From NCBI GenBank assembly GCA_017469525.1, contig JAFUGG010000047.1, positions 1-38,095 of the forward strand: a stretch of DNA of 38,095 nucleotides, written 5' to 3'. The stretch comes from Bacteroidaceae bacterium. Lineage in GTDB: Bacteria; Bacteroidota; Bacteroidia; Bacteroidales; Bacteroidaceae. A program made the position numbers and the translations under genes. The notes under the pieces were generated by a model. The model was not told the origin of the DNA. It saw only the letters and a program-made list of their open reading frames with translations, and searched no databases. Below, piece after piece: positions 16,415 through 25,608 of the stretch (within the stretch, counting starts at the first letter, position 1; every line of letters starts with the position of its first letter).

Positions 16415-17446
16415 CTATTCCTTAATCATGGAGTCTTCGCTGACCTTCTGATAGCCTTCCACAATGACCTTATCGCCTTCTGCCAAGCCGGAGAGGACGA
16501 CAATGCGGTCGCCGCAGGCTTGCCCAATCTCAACGGGCTGGCGATGCGCCTTGCCACCTTTGGCAAGCCATACGAACTGACGTCCGTCTGCACTTTGCTG
16601 CACGCTGCGGACGGGGATGGTCAGGCTGGGGGTGTCATCTTCAGCCTCAGTCGTTACGTTCACCACCATGCCTGGAAGCAACTCGCCATTGGGGTTGGAC
16701 AGGATGAAGCGTACTTCATAGGTGTGTGTCATGACGTCGCCTTCCACATTGCGGATGAAGTAGTTGCTGCGGAAGGTCTTGCCTCCGAGCGCTTCGGCTG
16801 TGATGGTCACGCCCTTGCCTTTACCTGTCTGCGGGTTGAAGGAGGCTATTTCTTTCTCTGGGATGGAGACTTTGACTTTGACCTTGCTAATGTCGAGGAT
16901 GGTGCAGACGGGCTGGGAGGGCAGGGCTGTCATGCCGCTTTCCATCTGCTTGCCTGCGATGATGCCGCTGCATGGAGCTGTCAGCCGGCAGTCCTTCAGG
17001 GCCTTGTTTGCCATGTCGAGGCTGGACTGTGCCTGGCGTACTTTCGTCTGGACGTTCACCCAGTCGATGTCGGAGATGGACTGCGACTCATGGAGCATCT
17101 TCATGCGTTCCTGTGCATCGAGAGCCTGATCGAGGGTTGCCTTGGCTGCCTGCAGGGCGTTCTGGCTTTGCGTGGGGTCCATCTCGGCGATGAGTTGGCC
17201 CTTTGCCACGAATTGTCCTTCCTGCACACAGACTTTGGTGACTGTGCCCATGCCGGTGAAGCTGACGGGTGTGCTGCTGTCTTCTTCCACTTTGCCCACG
17301 TAGTGCTTACCTGTGGAGGTGGTGCCTGCACTGACCGTTTCTGTGGTGACCTTCAATGCTTCTACGTTGTAGTCTTTCTCGCTTTTCCCGCAACTGACCA
17401 TCAGTGTCATGATGACCAAAAGGGTGTAAATGCTTGATTTGTTCAT
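16415..17446 (-). CDS. RND efflux periplasmic adaptor lipoprotein
   Basis: 343 residues from the ATG at 17446; a longer frame from 17503 would begin upstream of the promoter-like box at 17479-17486. A lipoprotein signal ends in LMVSC (Cys at about 18). The membrane-fusion-protein order follows: half lipoyl (VTKVCVQEGQFVAKGQLIAEMDP), a short alpha-hairpin (about 95-140), the second lipoyl half (LTAPCSGIIAGKQMESG), a beta-barrel, and a membrane-proximal domain ending GLAEGDKVIVEGYQKV. It bridges the RND pump and TolC. First gene of the operon; the AraC-type gene on the other strand begins 203 bp away and is a likely regulator. Confidence 0.93.
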   Translation of the reverse strand: MNKSSIYTLLVIMTLMVSCGKSEKDYNVEALKVTTETVSAGTTSTGKHYVGKVEEDSSTPVSFTGMGTVTKVCVQEGQFVAKGQLIAEMDPTQSQNALQAAKATLDQALDAQERMKMLHESQSISDIDWVNVQTKVRQAQSSLDMANKALKDCRLTAPCSGIIAGKQMESGMTALPSQPVCTILDISKVKVKVSIPEKEIASFNPQTGKGKGVTITAEALGGKTFRSNYFIRNVEGDVMTHTYEVRFILSNPNGELLPGMVVNVTTEAEDDTPSLTIPVRSVQQSADGRQFVWLAKGGKAHRQPVEIGQACGDRIVVLSGLAEGDKVIVEGYQKVSEDSMIKE

Positions 17447-17478
17447 ATAGATATGTAGTGTTGTTTTATTTCGCGGCG

Positions 17479-17486
17479 CAAAGTAA
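17479..17486 (-). promoter_or_regulatory. Probable -7 box of the efflux operon
   Basis: On the minus strand TTACTTTG matches TAnnTTTG at seven of eight positions and is followed by C. It is 33-40 bp before the ATG chosen for the adaptor. Confidence 0.5.
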
Positions 17487-17616
17487 CAATTATTTCCGCA
17501 CATTTTATATCATTTGATGGCGCAAACATTGTCCTATTTCTCCATATTGTTCCCCGATTAGGGAGAAATCGGACAAATGGTTGGCAAAAAGGGCATTGTA
17601 TGTTGCAAAGATTTCT

Positions 17617-17624
17617 TACCTTTG
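17617..17624 (+). promoter_or_regulatory. -7 promoter box of the AraC-type regulator
   Basis: TACCTTTG, 25-32 bp before the ATG at 17649. It argues against the upstream ATG at 17577, which would precede the promoter. Confidence 0.65.
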
Positions 17625-17648
17625 TGCCAAAAGAATATAAAGAATGTC

Positions 17649-18527
17649 ATGGAAAAGTTGGATATAAGGTCAATTGTTGACAGTAAGCTGAATTATCACT
17701 ACAATGAGCATGTTGCCATATTCAGTGATTTTGAGGAGGTGCGTACTCATGAAATACCTGATGTCTTGATTGAAGGGTTCTTGTTTGCCGTGGTGACGCA
17801 TGGACAGGCTCAGATTTCGGTTGACGAGACGACATATCAACTGGGTGTGGGCGACGTGATTACCTGCAAGCCGCGTAACATATTCGAGCATAGTATGATG
17901 AGCATGGACTTCAATGCCTTGGTGCTTTTCATCTCGCCTGAGTATGTGTCGCAGCTCTCTCAGATGGTCAGAATGGAGTGGACGTATTCCATGTTCTCTT
18001 CGTCCCACAGGATTCTTCATGCCGATGAAATAGTGGTGAGCCGCTATCGCCTCTACTTTGATTTGCTGCGGAACCATCTCTCCAGTCCCGACACCCCGCA
18101 CAAGGAGTACAGCATGCGTTTGTTAATGGCTTCGATGGCTTACGACCTGCACGACTTGCAGAGGGCTCAGGGCGAGGAGATGCTGCGCCAGAAGTACAGT
18201 TCCGGCGAGAACATCCTGCGCCGCTTCATGCAGCACCTTCACGACCCTTCTCTGCCCTACTTGAACGTCAACGAGTATGCCAACCTGTTCAACATCACTC
18301 CGAAGTACTTCTCAAGTGTGTGCAAACGACTCACCGGCAGGGCTGCCAATCAGCTGATCAGCGATGAAATCGTGCGTTCGGCTCAGATTTCTTTGCGCGA
18401 CAGCAGCAAGAGCATCAAGCAGATTTCTGCCATGCTGGGCTTTAAGAACCAGTCGCACTTCGGGCGTTTCTTCCGTCAGCAAACAGGTGTTTCTCCCCAG
18501 CAATATCGCGAAGGAAGGACACTGTAG
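17649..18527 (+). CDS. AraC-family transcriptional regulator
   Basis: 292 residues from the ATG at 17649. The N-terminal half is a cupin-like sensor (FLFAVVTHGQAQISVDETTYQLGVGDVITCKP). The C-terminal 100 residues carry the two helix-turn-helix motifs of the family: YLNVNEYANLFNITPKYFSSVCKRLTG and SIKQISAMLGFKNQSHFGRFFRQQTGVSPQQYR. It is divergently transcribed from the efflux operon with 202 bp between the start codons, so activation of the pump in response to a small ligand is the simplest reading. The ligand cannot be read from the sequence. Confidence 0.93.
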   Translation: MEKLDIRSIVDSKLNYHYNEHVAIFSDFEEVRTHEIPDVLIEGFLFAVVTHGQAQISVDETTYQLGVGDVITCKPRNIFEHSMMSMDFNALVLFISPEYVSQLSQMVRMEWTYSMFSSSHRILHADEIVVSRYRLYFDLLRNHLSSPDTPHKEYSMRLLMASMAYDLHDLQRAQGEEMLRQKYSSGENILRRFMQHLHDPSLPYLNVNEYANLFNITPKYFSSVCKRLTGRAANQLISDEIVRSAQISLRDSSKSIKQISAMLGFKNQSHFGRFFRQQTGVSPQQYREGRTL

Positions 18528-19256
18528 CAGCAGAATGATACTAAATTCTTGCTGAATTCTAACTGAAGACGAGGCAGTTTTTCTATATAACCTATATCGA
18601 TTCTCTGTAAAAACTATATTCTATAGTATAGTGATAATGTAAGAAAAATGCACGATTTGCTGTCAAAGTGTCAGAAATTGCACACTCAGAAAAGTGTCGA
18701 AAAAGAGTGCATTTTACGTCGATTTTGCTGACTCGACGTGAGGTCTTTCAAAACTTCACACGTGAAGTTTGAAAAGTTCTCGTGTCGCGTTTGAAAAATT
18801 CTCGTATGAATTCAGTGGAAGCTTCACATCAAAAAGTGTGCAATTTTGGGTCCAAACGGCCTATTTTGCCATGTATAGTTAGCAAAATGACGAGTTGGAA
18901 CAAAATGGCAGTCGTGTGGAGGTTCTTCTAACACACTGAGGTAGAATTAGTTGAGAAGTCGTCTTCGATTTAAGGCCATATTTTCGCTCGGGGGTCGAAA
19001 AACAAGGTCGGAGGCAAAAGAAGCGATTCTGACGCGTTCAGGAAAAATTCGACTGTAAGCAAAACTGCCGAAATGCTTTCATTTTGTCAAAGTACCAGAA
19101 TGGCACTTCAAATTGCAAGCGTCAGAAATAAAAGTCACGGATTTCACTCATTAACGCGAGTTCGACGAATTAGCATTTGACAAGCTAATTTCATCGAACT
19201 CACGTTATTTAGCAAAAAAAACATCGGTTTACTGACAACTTGTCAAAATAAATCAC
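18528..19256. other. Gene-free AT-rich region with short repeats and hairpins
   Basis: No credible ORF on either strand. It contains a 17-bp unit repeated at a 22-bp period (18767-18783, 18789-18805), a palindrome around 18754-18767, and related strings TGTCAAAGT..CAGAA at about 18661 and 19086. A strong inverted repeat lies at 19153-19206. I see no promoter or RNA family here except the promoter of the CotH-type gene at the right edge. Confidence 0.6.
19153..19206. repeat. Inverted repeat upstream of the CotH-type gene
   Basis: A 22-23 bp imperfect inverted repeat (19153-19174 against 19184-19206; three differences) with a 9-nt loop, ending about 50 bp before the -7 box of the CotH-type gene. 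Reading rightward, the second arm is followed after 7 bp by an A-run and reading leftward by no T-run, so it is a weak terminator; a regulator site is possible. Confidence 0.6.
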
Positions 19257-19264
19257 TATCTTTG
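19257..19264 (+). promoter_or_regulatory. -7 promoter box of the CotH-type gene
   Basis: TATCTTTG, exact TAnnTTTG match, 50 bp before the ATG at 19314. Confidence 0.65.
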
Positions 19265-19313
19265 TACCGCCTTTTTGCGTGTATATGCGCATGCGGGTAA
19301 AATTGATAGGATA

Positions 19314-22300
19314 ATGAATAATATGATGTTCCGCAGGCTTTCGTGTCTGCTTCTTTCCCTGACCGCTTCGGCTGTGCTTTATGCCTTCGATGGCTCTGTT
19401 GACCATCAGCTTGCAGGCACAATGATTTACTCAGGCAATGAGTCGAATGCGGCCAAGGCTTTCGACGACGATGCATCGACCTACTACAGCACTAGCACAG
19501 AAACCTTCGGATGGGTGGGACTCGACCTGGGCGAACCCTATGTCATCACCCGTGTCGGCTTTACGCCTGCTCCTGGTTCTCAGGGGGCGCAGCGTATGGT
19601 GCTCAGCCTCTTCGAGGGTGCCAACAGTCCCGACTTCATGGATGCCGTGCCTCTCTATCTCATCAGTTCAAACCCGGGCCGTGGAGCCTATACCACCGCT
19701 GATGTGGACGTAAGCAGAGGCTTCCGCTATGTCCGCTTTGTGGGCAGTGCAGGCTCCTATGCCAACATTGCCGAGATGAAGGTCTTCGGCCATGCGGGCG
19801 AGGGCGATGACAGCCAGTTCTATCAAATCACCAACCTGCCCACGCTCAGCGTACACGTCAAGGACAACATCCTGCCCACCAATCGTGGCGAGGACTTCGA
19901 GTCGCAGTCGTTGCTCATCTACGAGGGCGGTACGATGATTCAGGACTATCCCATCCTCTTCCGTGTCCGTGGCAACTACTCTTCAACCCACGAGAACAAG
20001 GCTTTCCGCATGAAGTACAACGACGGCAAGAGCCATCACATGATGAATGGCGCAGCCAATGAGGCGCCCGCCAAGGCTAAGAAGTGGGTACTCATCAACA
20101 GCTATCGCGACAAGACCCTCATGCGCAACCCCGTGGCATGGGCCATGTCAAGGCGAGGCGAGAAGGACTGGACCCCGTGGAGCCAGATTGTGGACCTCGT
20201 CGTCAATGGCTGCTACTGGGGCACATACACCCTGGCTGACGCTGTCGGCGTGGACCGTAACCGCATCGACATCACAGAGATGACAGAATACGATACGGAA
20301 GATGAGTTCCTTACAGGCGGCTACTTTGTCGAGGTGGATAACAATGCCAGCCGTGAGCCCTACTGGTTCAATTCCAACCACGGCAACCCCATCACCGTAC
20401 ACGACCCCGACGAGGACATCATACAGCCCGTGCAGTTCAACTACATCCGCAACACATGGAACCAGATGGAGGACATCGTCTTCGGTGCCGACTTTGCCGA
20501 CAAGGAGACGGGCTTCCGCTCGGTGCTCGACATCGAGACGTTCTGCCGACACTTCCTCATCAGCGAGTTCAACGGCAACACCGACATGCTCTGCCAGGTG
20601 TTCTACTATAAGGAACGAGGCGACGACCACTTCTACACCGGCCCCGTCTGGGATGCCGACCTCGCCCTCGAGAATGACCAGACCACCTATCCCGCCAACC
20701 AGCGCATGGACTGGACCTATAAGGTGCGCGACACCGGCAACTGGACACAGTTCGTGGGACGTGTCCTCTCCGACCCCACCTGCTTTGCCTACCTGCAGGA
20801 GATGTGGGCAAAGCTCCGCAAGAAAGGCAACTTCGAGCCCGACGATGTGGCAGCCGACGTCGATTCACTCCGTAGCGAGGTGCGTGCCTCTGCCAACCTC
20901 AACTTCATCCGGTGGCCTTACCTCAACCAGTGGCTCTCGCTCAACCCTGAGGTGCCTGGCTCGTGGGAAGCCGAAGTGGACCGTGTCCGCAACTTCGTCC
21001 GCGACCGTGTGGCATGGATGGACCAGATGCTCTCCTACGGCACCATACGTCAGGTGAACGGTGTCTATCAGATAGCCTCTGGCCTCGACCTCTGCAACCT
21101 GAGCCAGATGGTCAATGAGGGCGGTGAGACGGATGCCAAGGCTGTACTCATTGCCGACATTGACATGGCGGACTACCAAGAGGACTTCCAGCCCATAGGA
21201 ACGCTCAAGAGTCCTTTCTCCGGCACTCTCGATGGCAAGGGACACACCATCTCCAACCTCCACGTCAGCGGCACGGAAGGTGTAGGCCTCATCGGTTATC
21301 CGGGCTCCTGTACGCTCAGCAACATTGTCTTCGACGAGACATGCTCAGCAGAGGGTACCCAGTATGTCGGCATGCTTGCAGGCTATGCCCGCAATGGCGT
21401 GGTCAATATCTCGGGCATAGAGAACCACGGTACGGTCACAGCCACCGATGGTCCGGCTGCAGCTCTGGTCGGTTATGGCCGTGTGCTGTCGGTCATCAAT
21501 GTCAACAACTGCAGCAATACGGGCCACATCACTGCCCCCTACAATGCCGCAGCCTTCGTTGGCCCGTCGGCAGGAAAGGTGACTGCAACGAACAGTTACA
21601 ACATAGGTGTCATCACTGGTGCTACGGAAGGCAAGGAGCTTGCCTTTGCTGAAAAGAGCACCGTTGTGGACAATTGCTGGGACTACAGCTCCACGCAGGG
21701 CCGCAACATGACGCCTTCGCAGGTTGACAATGGCTATCTCTGCTATCATCTCAACTACAATGCGGGTGGCGACAAGTGGCGTCAGAATCTCGACAACGGA
21801 CGTCAGCACGATGCCTATCCCGTCCTTCGCAAGAACGCGGGCATGGTCTATGAGAAGGAGGGACGCTATTCCAACATCTTAGGCGAGTCCACGAAGTACC
21901 GCTACTACAATCTTGTCATCACGCGTCTGCAGGGTGGCTCCAGCGGTGCCTTGCAGTTTGCCGAGTTCGACATTCTGGACGATGCCCTGAACGAGGTGGG
22001 TGCCCTCTCTGTCTATGCTGGCCCTAATGGCTACAACGAAACAGAGGGATGGCAGAGCGCTGCAGATAATAATGTCGATACCAAGTACTGCGGCTATTTC
22101 GAGAGTAGCGCCAGCTTCCTCTTCGATGCAGGCAGTGAGGTCGATGCCTTCGGCTATCGCATCTACACGGCCAACGATACCGGCACGTTCCCCGAGCGCA
22201 ATCCCAGCTCGTGGAAACTGTATGGCAGCAACACGCAGCTCTATGATTCGAACGATGCAGGGTGGGTGCTCATCGACGAACAGACTGAAGACATGACATT

Positions 22301-23243
22301 GCAGGCCACCAGCTTTGAGCCTTACGACTTCTACATCCCCCATGCCCTCACGTCGCTCACTGTCAGCCAGAGGTCTGCCATGCTCGAGCCAGGCGGAGAA
22401 CTCCAGTTGCAGGGCAGCTATGCGCCTGCTGCCATCCAGAACGTCAGGTTCCAGTGGACCTCTACGAACGAGGAGGTCGCCACGGTGGATGAGCAGGGAC
22501 ATGTCGTAGCCACCGGCCTGGGCAAGACAGACATCATCCTCTCTGTGCCCAATGTCAGCACGTTGCGCGACACATGTCATGTCACAGTCGTCGAGGAGAT
22601 TCCGGGACATCGCTACTATCAACTTGCCATCTATTCCATCGTCGACGGACCCACCATCCAGTTCTCGGAGTTCGACCTCCTCGACAAGGATGGCAACGAA
22701 GTGAAGCCTCTCGTGCTCTATGCCAACACAGGCACTTACATCAAGGACCACGACGCGGGAGACCTTTTCGACGACGACGTCAATACGAAGTACTGTGCTG
22801 CCTTCGACCCGGCAAATACATTATATGTTTATATTGATGCAGGCCAGCGTGTCACCCTCTCGGGCTATCGCATCACGACGGCCAAGGACACAGAAACCTA
22901 CCCGGGCCGCAATCCCAAGACGTGGTCGCTCTTTGGCAGCAACACACAGAGCGAAGTGCCCGACCAGGACTGCTGGACGCTCCTCGACCATAGGGAGGAC
23001 GACACCACGCTCGGTGCTGCAAACCTCACGCCGTACGACTTCTTCTTCACCTACCCGCAGCCTGTCACCCCTGGTGACGTCAACAACGACGGACAGGTGG
23101 ATATGCTCGACTACGAGATGCTCAGGCGCTACATCGTGGGCAGGACCGCTGAAGGGTTTGTCCCCGAGGCTGCCGACCTCAACGCTGACGGCAAGGTCAA
23201 TGCACAAGACTTGGTGCTGCTGGCGAAGATGATAAACAACTGA
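19314..23243 (+). CDS. Large secreted CotH-kinase-like protein with discoidin-like, GLUG, Big2-like and dockerin modules
   Basis: 1309 residues from the ATG at 19314 (MNNMMFRRLSCLLLSL); a TTG at 19275 just after the promoter is rejected. Order: signal peptide (1-24), F5/8-type discoidin-like domain (about 25-150), CotH-type domain (about 170-500; TGPVWDADLALEND near 440 matches the family's conserved Asp-rich strand), GLUG-type beta repeats (about 620-755), second discoidin-like (about 862-1009), Big2-like Ig domain (1012-1092), third discoidin-like (1099-1243) and a type I dockerin (1252-1309). The dockerin's two calcium loops are DVNNDGQVDMLD and DLNADGKVNAQD. CotH proteins can be protein kinases, shown for spore-coat CotH; here a surface adhesin or glycan-binding role is more likely. 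No cohesin gene is in the window. It is monocistronic, ending in a large hairpin. Confidence 0.88.
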   Translation: MNNMMFRRLSCLLLSLTASAVLYAFDGSVDHQLAGTMIYSGNESNAAKAFDDDASTYYSTSTETFGWVGLDLGEPYVITRVGFTPAPGSQGAQRMVLSLFEGANSPDFMDAVPLYLISSNPGRGAYTTADVDVSRGFRYVRFVGSAGSYANIAEMKVFGHAGEGDDSQFYQITNLPTLSVHVKDNILPTNRGEDFESQSLLIYEGGTMIQDYPILFRVRGNYSSTHENKAFRMKYNDGKSHHMMNGAANEAPAKAKKWVLINSYRDKTLMRNPVAWAMSRRGEKDWTPWSQIVDLVVNGCYWGTYTLADAVGVDRNRIDITEMTEYDTEDEFLTGGYFVEVDNNASREPYWFNSNHGNPITVHDPDEDIIQPVQFNYIRNTWNQMEDIVFGADFADKETGFRSVLDIETFCRHFLISEFNGNTDMLCQVFYYKERGDDHFYTGPVWDADLALENDQTTYPANQRMDWTYKVRDTGNWTQFVGRVLSDPTCFAYLQEMWAKLRKKGNFEPDDVAADVDSLRSEVRASANLNFIRWPYLNQWLSLNPEVPGSWEAEVDRVRNFVRDRVAWMDQMLSYGTIRQVNGVYQIASGLDLCNLSQMVNEGGETDAKAVLIADIDMADYQEDFQPIGTLKSPFSGTLDGKGHTISNLHVSGTEGVGLIGYPGSCTLSNIVFDETCSAEGTQYVGMLAGYARNGVVNISGIENHGTVTATDGPAAALVGYGRVLSVINVNNCSNTGHITAPYNAAAFVGPSAGKVTATNSYNIGVITGATEGKELAFAEKSTVVDNCWDYSSTQGRNMTPSQVDNGYLCYHLNYNAGGDKWRQNLDNGRQHDAYPVLRKNAGMVYEKEGRYSNILGESTKYRYYNLVITRLQGGSSGALQFAEFDILDDALNEVGALSVYAGPNGYNETEGWQSAADNNVDTKYCGYFESSASFLFDAGSEVDAFGYRIYTANDTGTFPERNPSSWKLYGSNTQLYDSNDAGWVLIDEQTEDMTLQATSFEPYDFYIPHALTSLTVSQRSAMLEPGGELQLQGSYAPAAIQNVRFQWTSTNEEVATVDEQGHVVATGLGKTDIILSVPNVSTLRDTCHVTVVEEIPGHRYYQLAIYSIVDGPTIQFSEFDLLDKDGNEVKPLVLYANTGTYIKDHDAGDLFDDDVNTKYCAAFDPANTLYVYIDAGQRVTLSGYRITTAKDTETYPGRNPKTWSLFGSNTQSEVPDQDCWTLLDHREDDTTLGAANLTPYDFFFTYPQPVTPGDVNNDGQVDMLDYEMLRRYIVGRTAEGFVPEAADLNADGKVNAQDLVLLAKMINN

Positions 23244-23364
23244 GCGTTTCAGCACAAAAACACATACGATGTACATATTCTTGTGCTAATATTCCGAAAA
23301 ACACACAGATTTGACCTTATTCGTATGTTTAAGACACCAAATGTCGCCTTGCCAGTACTCTCAT

Positions 23365-23406
23365 AAGAAAACTCCAGTACTCTCACGAGAGTACTGGAGT
23401 TTTCTT
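23365..23406. terminator. Bidirectional hairpin between convergent genes
   Basis: A perfect 20-bp inverted repeat (23365-23384 with 23387-23406) with an almost absent loop. Its outer arms end in AAGAAAA/TTTTCTT, giving T-rich tails on both strands. It serves the rightward CotH-type gene and the leftward small gene that ends at 23455. A partial copy of its arm (23352-23363) precedes it. Confidence 0.75.
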
Positions 23407-23454
23407 ACGTGGGTACTGAGCGTGGGATGCGCTCAGACCGAAGGAGTCTGATTC

Positions 23455-23670
23455 TTATTTGTGACTAAAACTTTGGTGCCCGCACCAGCACTGGTAGTAC
23501 CCAGGGCGTTGGTTGAATGCCAGACAACGGCATCCAGGTTGTGTACATGGACCGCGGCCGTTCATTGATGATTCAATACGGACTTCTTCTTTGTTGCTAC
23601 GTGCAAAAGCAGCAATTGAAATTGTAGCAGTCACAACTGCCACAAATCCCCACATGATGAACTTTTTCAT
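23455..23670 (-). CDS. Small secreted Cys/His-rich protein, candidate zinc binder
   Basis: 71 residues with a signal peptide (1-23, MKKFIMWGFVAVVTATISIAAFA). The 48-residue mature part holds five Cys and two His clustered as C-x4-C-x-C-x11-C-x-C-G-H-x4-H. The CxCGHxxxxH end recalls the FAM221-type zinc-binding signature, but I cannot confirm homology, and disulfide bonding is equally possible in the periplasm. It is last in a leftward run of five exported proteins, 105 bp after the LysM gene, and I see no consensus promoter of its own. No RiPP-type processing or ABC exporter genes lie nearby. Confidence 0.75.
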   Translation of the reverse strand: MKKFIMWGFVAVVTATISIAAFARSNKEEVRIESSMNGRGPCTQPGCRCLAFNQRPGYYQCWCGHQSFSHK

Positions 23671-23775
23671 AGTGATTGAATAAAAGTTTTGTTCCTATAA
23701 CCTCTAAAGTTGGAATTTGTATTCGTTAAAAAGCGTCGAGAGGTTTAAAACGACGTTTGCTTCTAAGAAACGAGA

Positions 23776-24564
23776 CTACACATTAAATCCTAAACTCACG
23801 TTGAAGCCTGGAGTGACAGTATCGGAGCCGGTCGTCCAGCCGAACCATAATCCTCCGGATACGAAAATCTTGTTGAACTTAAACCCCAATGAAGGCAGGA
23901 GTTCCAGGCCAAAGGACCATTTATCCTTTTCCTTCTTCCTCCCAAACGATACATACAGGTCAGCTTGAAGAGGTACAAATACGAACACATGTTCCGATAA
24001 GGGATAACAGAAGTTTGGACCGATTCCATACCGTGTTCCATAGCCTCCTTTAAACCATGCACCGACCTGGAACGTAACGCCAAATAATGATTTCCCTAAG
24101 CCAAATCTGTTCCCCATTATACCAACGACACCTGAATTCGCAGCCTTGAATGGTGCTGAATAGTTAAAGGCAAAAAAGGAGTAATCATCAAGGACACGTC
24201 TTGTATTAGCTTTTTTTTGCCCCTGAATGCTGTCTTGTTCCGAATATGTGGGTGTTATTGTTGCATTTTCGGAATCTGATACTCCGGCATTTGCTTTTTT
24301 CGGTTTAGACATTAGAAATGCTTTTGCTGCTTTAGGCACTGACGTCGTCTCAGAGGAGGTGGGGATATTAAGTTTCATCCCGACATAATAGGTCTTGGCC
24401 AATTCAGGATTGGCTTTTACGAGTTCCTCCAAGGTGACATCGTATTTCTTTGCTACACTTTCTGGTGTCTCGCCACGTCCTATGACGTGTGTCTTTATCT
24501 CCTGAGCCAGACAAATAGATGTGCAGAGCGCAGCAATGAGGAGAGATAGAATCTTAAGTTTCAT
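23776..24564 (-). CDS. Secreted LysM protein with predicted outer-membrane beta-barrel part
   Basis: 262 residues. Signal peptide (1-20), then one LysM domain (about 22-68: THVIGRGETPESVAKKYDVTLEELVKANPEL), which binds peptidoglycan or related glycans. A low-complexity Lys/Ser linker (70-120) precedes a C-terminal region (about 130-262) of alternating aromatic and glycine strands ending GFNVSLGFNV, typical of small outer-membrane beta-barrels. It could anchor the outer membrane to the wall. The gene begins 10 bp after the coiled-coil lipoprotein stop, so the two are co-transcribed. Confidence 0.82.
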   Translation of the reverse strand: MKLKILSLLIAALCTSICLAQEIKTHVIGRGETPESVAKKYDVTLEELVKANPELAKTYYVGMKLNIPTSSETTSVPKAAKAFLMSKPKKANAGVSDSENATITPTYSEQDSIQGQKKANTRRVLDDYSFFAFNYSAPFKAANSGVVGIMGNRFGLGKSLFGVTFQVGAWFKGGYGTRYGIGPNFCYPLSEHVFVFVPLQADLYVSFGRKKEKDKWSFGLELLPSLGFKFNKIFVSGGLWFGWTTGSDTVTPGFNVSLGFNV

Positions 24565-24574
24565 AGATGACTGT

Positions 24575-25456
24575 TTATTTTGTTTGTATGACTAAATAAT
24601 TTGAAACACTCCAAAAGGATGTGGGATTTGTAATGACGAGCTTGCACTGGTTGCCATTCGGGATAATCTGATATGTCCCCTTGGGCATTGACGTGAGAAT
24701 CGTTATCTTCGAGGCATTGATTACAAGTTCTGTAAAACTACTGATATTGACCTTTGTGAAGTCAGCGTTTGCAAAGTTGGATATGTTGAGTTTTTTTCGC
24801 ACCAATCCTCTGCCGGAGAGAACTCCAGCAGCCTTCAGCTCACTTTTAGTGCCAACGATGAAGTAGCCCTCGTTGATGATTTCGTCTTGCATGACGAGTG
24901 CCTCCTGCTGCGACTCTAAAGTGGAAATAAGGGAGTCGTTTGCAATGACCAAAGCGTCCATCTGCTTATTGAGGTCTTTGATTTTCAATTTTCCCGAGTC
25001 AATCTGCTTCTGCAGCAAGGCAAGCTGTCGGTTCTTGTCGTCAAGCTGCTGGTTAAGGAAACTGATGAGGCTACTCATTTTCTCAAATCCCTGCCCCTTG
25101 TTTGCCAGCGAGTCCTCAAGCTGTGCAATTCTGTTTCGCTGACGTTCAAGAAGCTTGGCAAAATCCCTCAGACGTTGCCTTTGCTCTGCCATAGAGAGCC
25201 TCTTCCCTTCAACGCCTTTGCCCGTGGAGCGGATAAAGTTCTCCTGCTCGGCAATGCTGTCGAGGCTCTCCGTGATAACCCCCAGGAAATAAGAAGCATC
25301 CTGCTGCTGCTTGAAGAGTGACTGGTTTTCGGTTGTCAGCGAATCCAGCTGAGCCTGTAGCTCAGCAACTCTGTTCTCCTGCTTGTCAGAGCAGGAGCAG
25401 ATGGCTGGCATGATAAGAACAAGGGCAACCCCCCAAGGAATGCATGTCTTTTTCAT
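24575..25456 (-). CDS. Coiled-coil lipoprotein
   Basis: 293 residues. The lipobox ends MPAICSC (Cys at about 20-22). Residues 30-190 are heptad-like with Leu, Gln, Glu and Asp (VAELQAQLDSLTTENQSL and QLDDKNRQLALLQKQID), giving a long coiled coil. The last 90 residues (GYFIVGTKSELKAAGVLSGRG onward) form a beta-rich domain I do not recognise; the local sequence resembles a family of Bacteroidales proteins of unknown function seen with LysM proteins. It is probably in the periplasm or at the inner face of the outer membrane. Adjacent LysM gene suggests a cell-envelope structural role (inference). Confidence 0.82.
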   Translation of the reverse strand: MKKTCIPWGVALVLIMPAICSCSDKQENRVAELQAQLDSLTTENQSLFKQQQDASYFLGVITESLDSIAEQENFIRSTGKGVEGKRLSMAEQRQRLRDFAKLLERQRNRIAQLEDSLANKGQGFEKMSSLISFLNQQLDDKNRQLALLQKQIDSGKLKIKDLNKQMDALVIANDSLISTLESQQEALVMQDEIINEGYFIVGTKSELKAAGVLSGRGLVRKKLNISNFANADFTKVNISSFTELVINASKITILTSMPKGTYQIIPNGNQCKLVITNPTSFWSVSNYLVIQTK

Positions 25457-25608
25457 TTTGTGATAGTTATTTCTACTCCTTTGTCATTGCGAGAGAGACG
25501 CCCATTAGTTTCCAGTGTTATCAAGAGATTAATCTGCTCTTATGTCAGGTTTCGGTGGTTAGGTCGCCTCGGACGCTATTGAAGTTGGATATAAGCTTAT
25601 GATAGAAT

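Noticed and set aside
19314..23243. Spore coat protein CotH
   Set aside because: Only the domain is shared; the organism appears to be a non-sporulating Bacteroidales and the other modules point to a surface protein.
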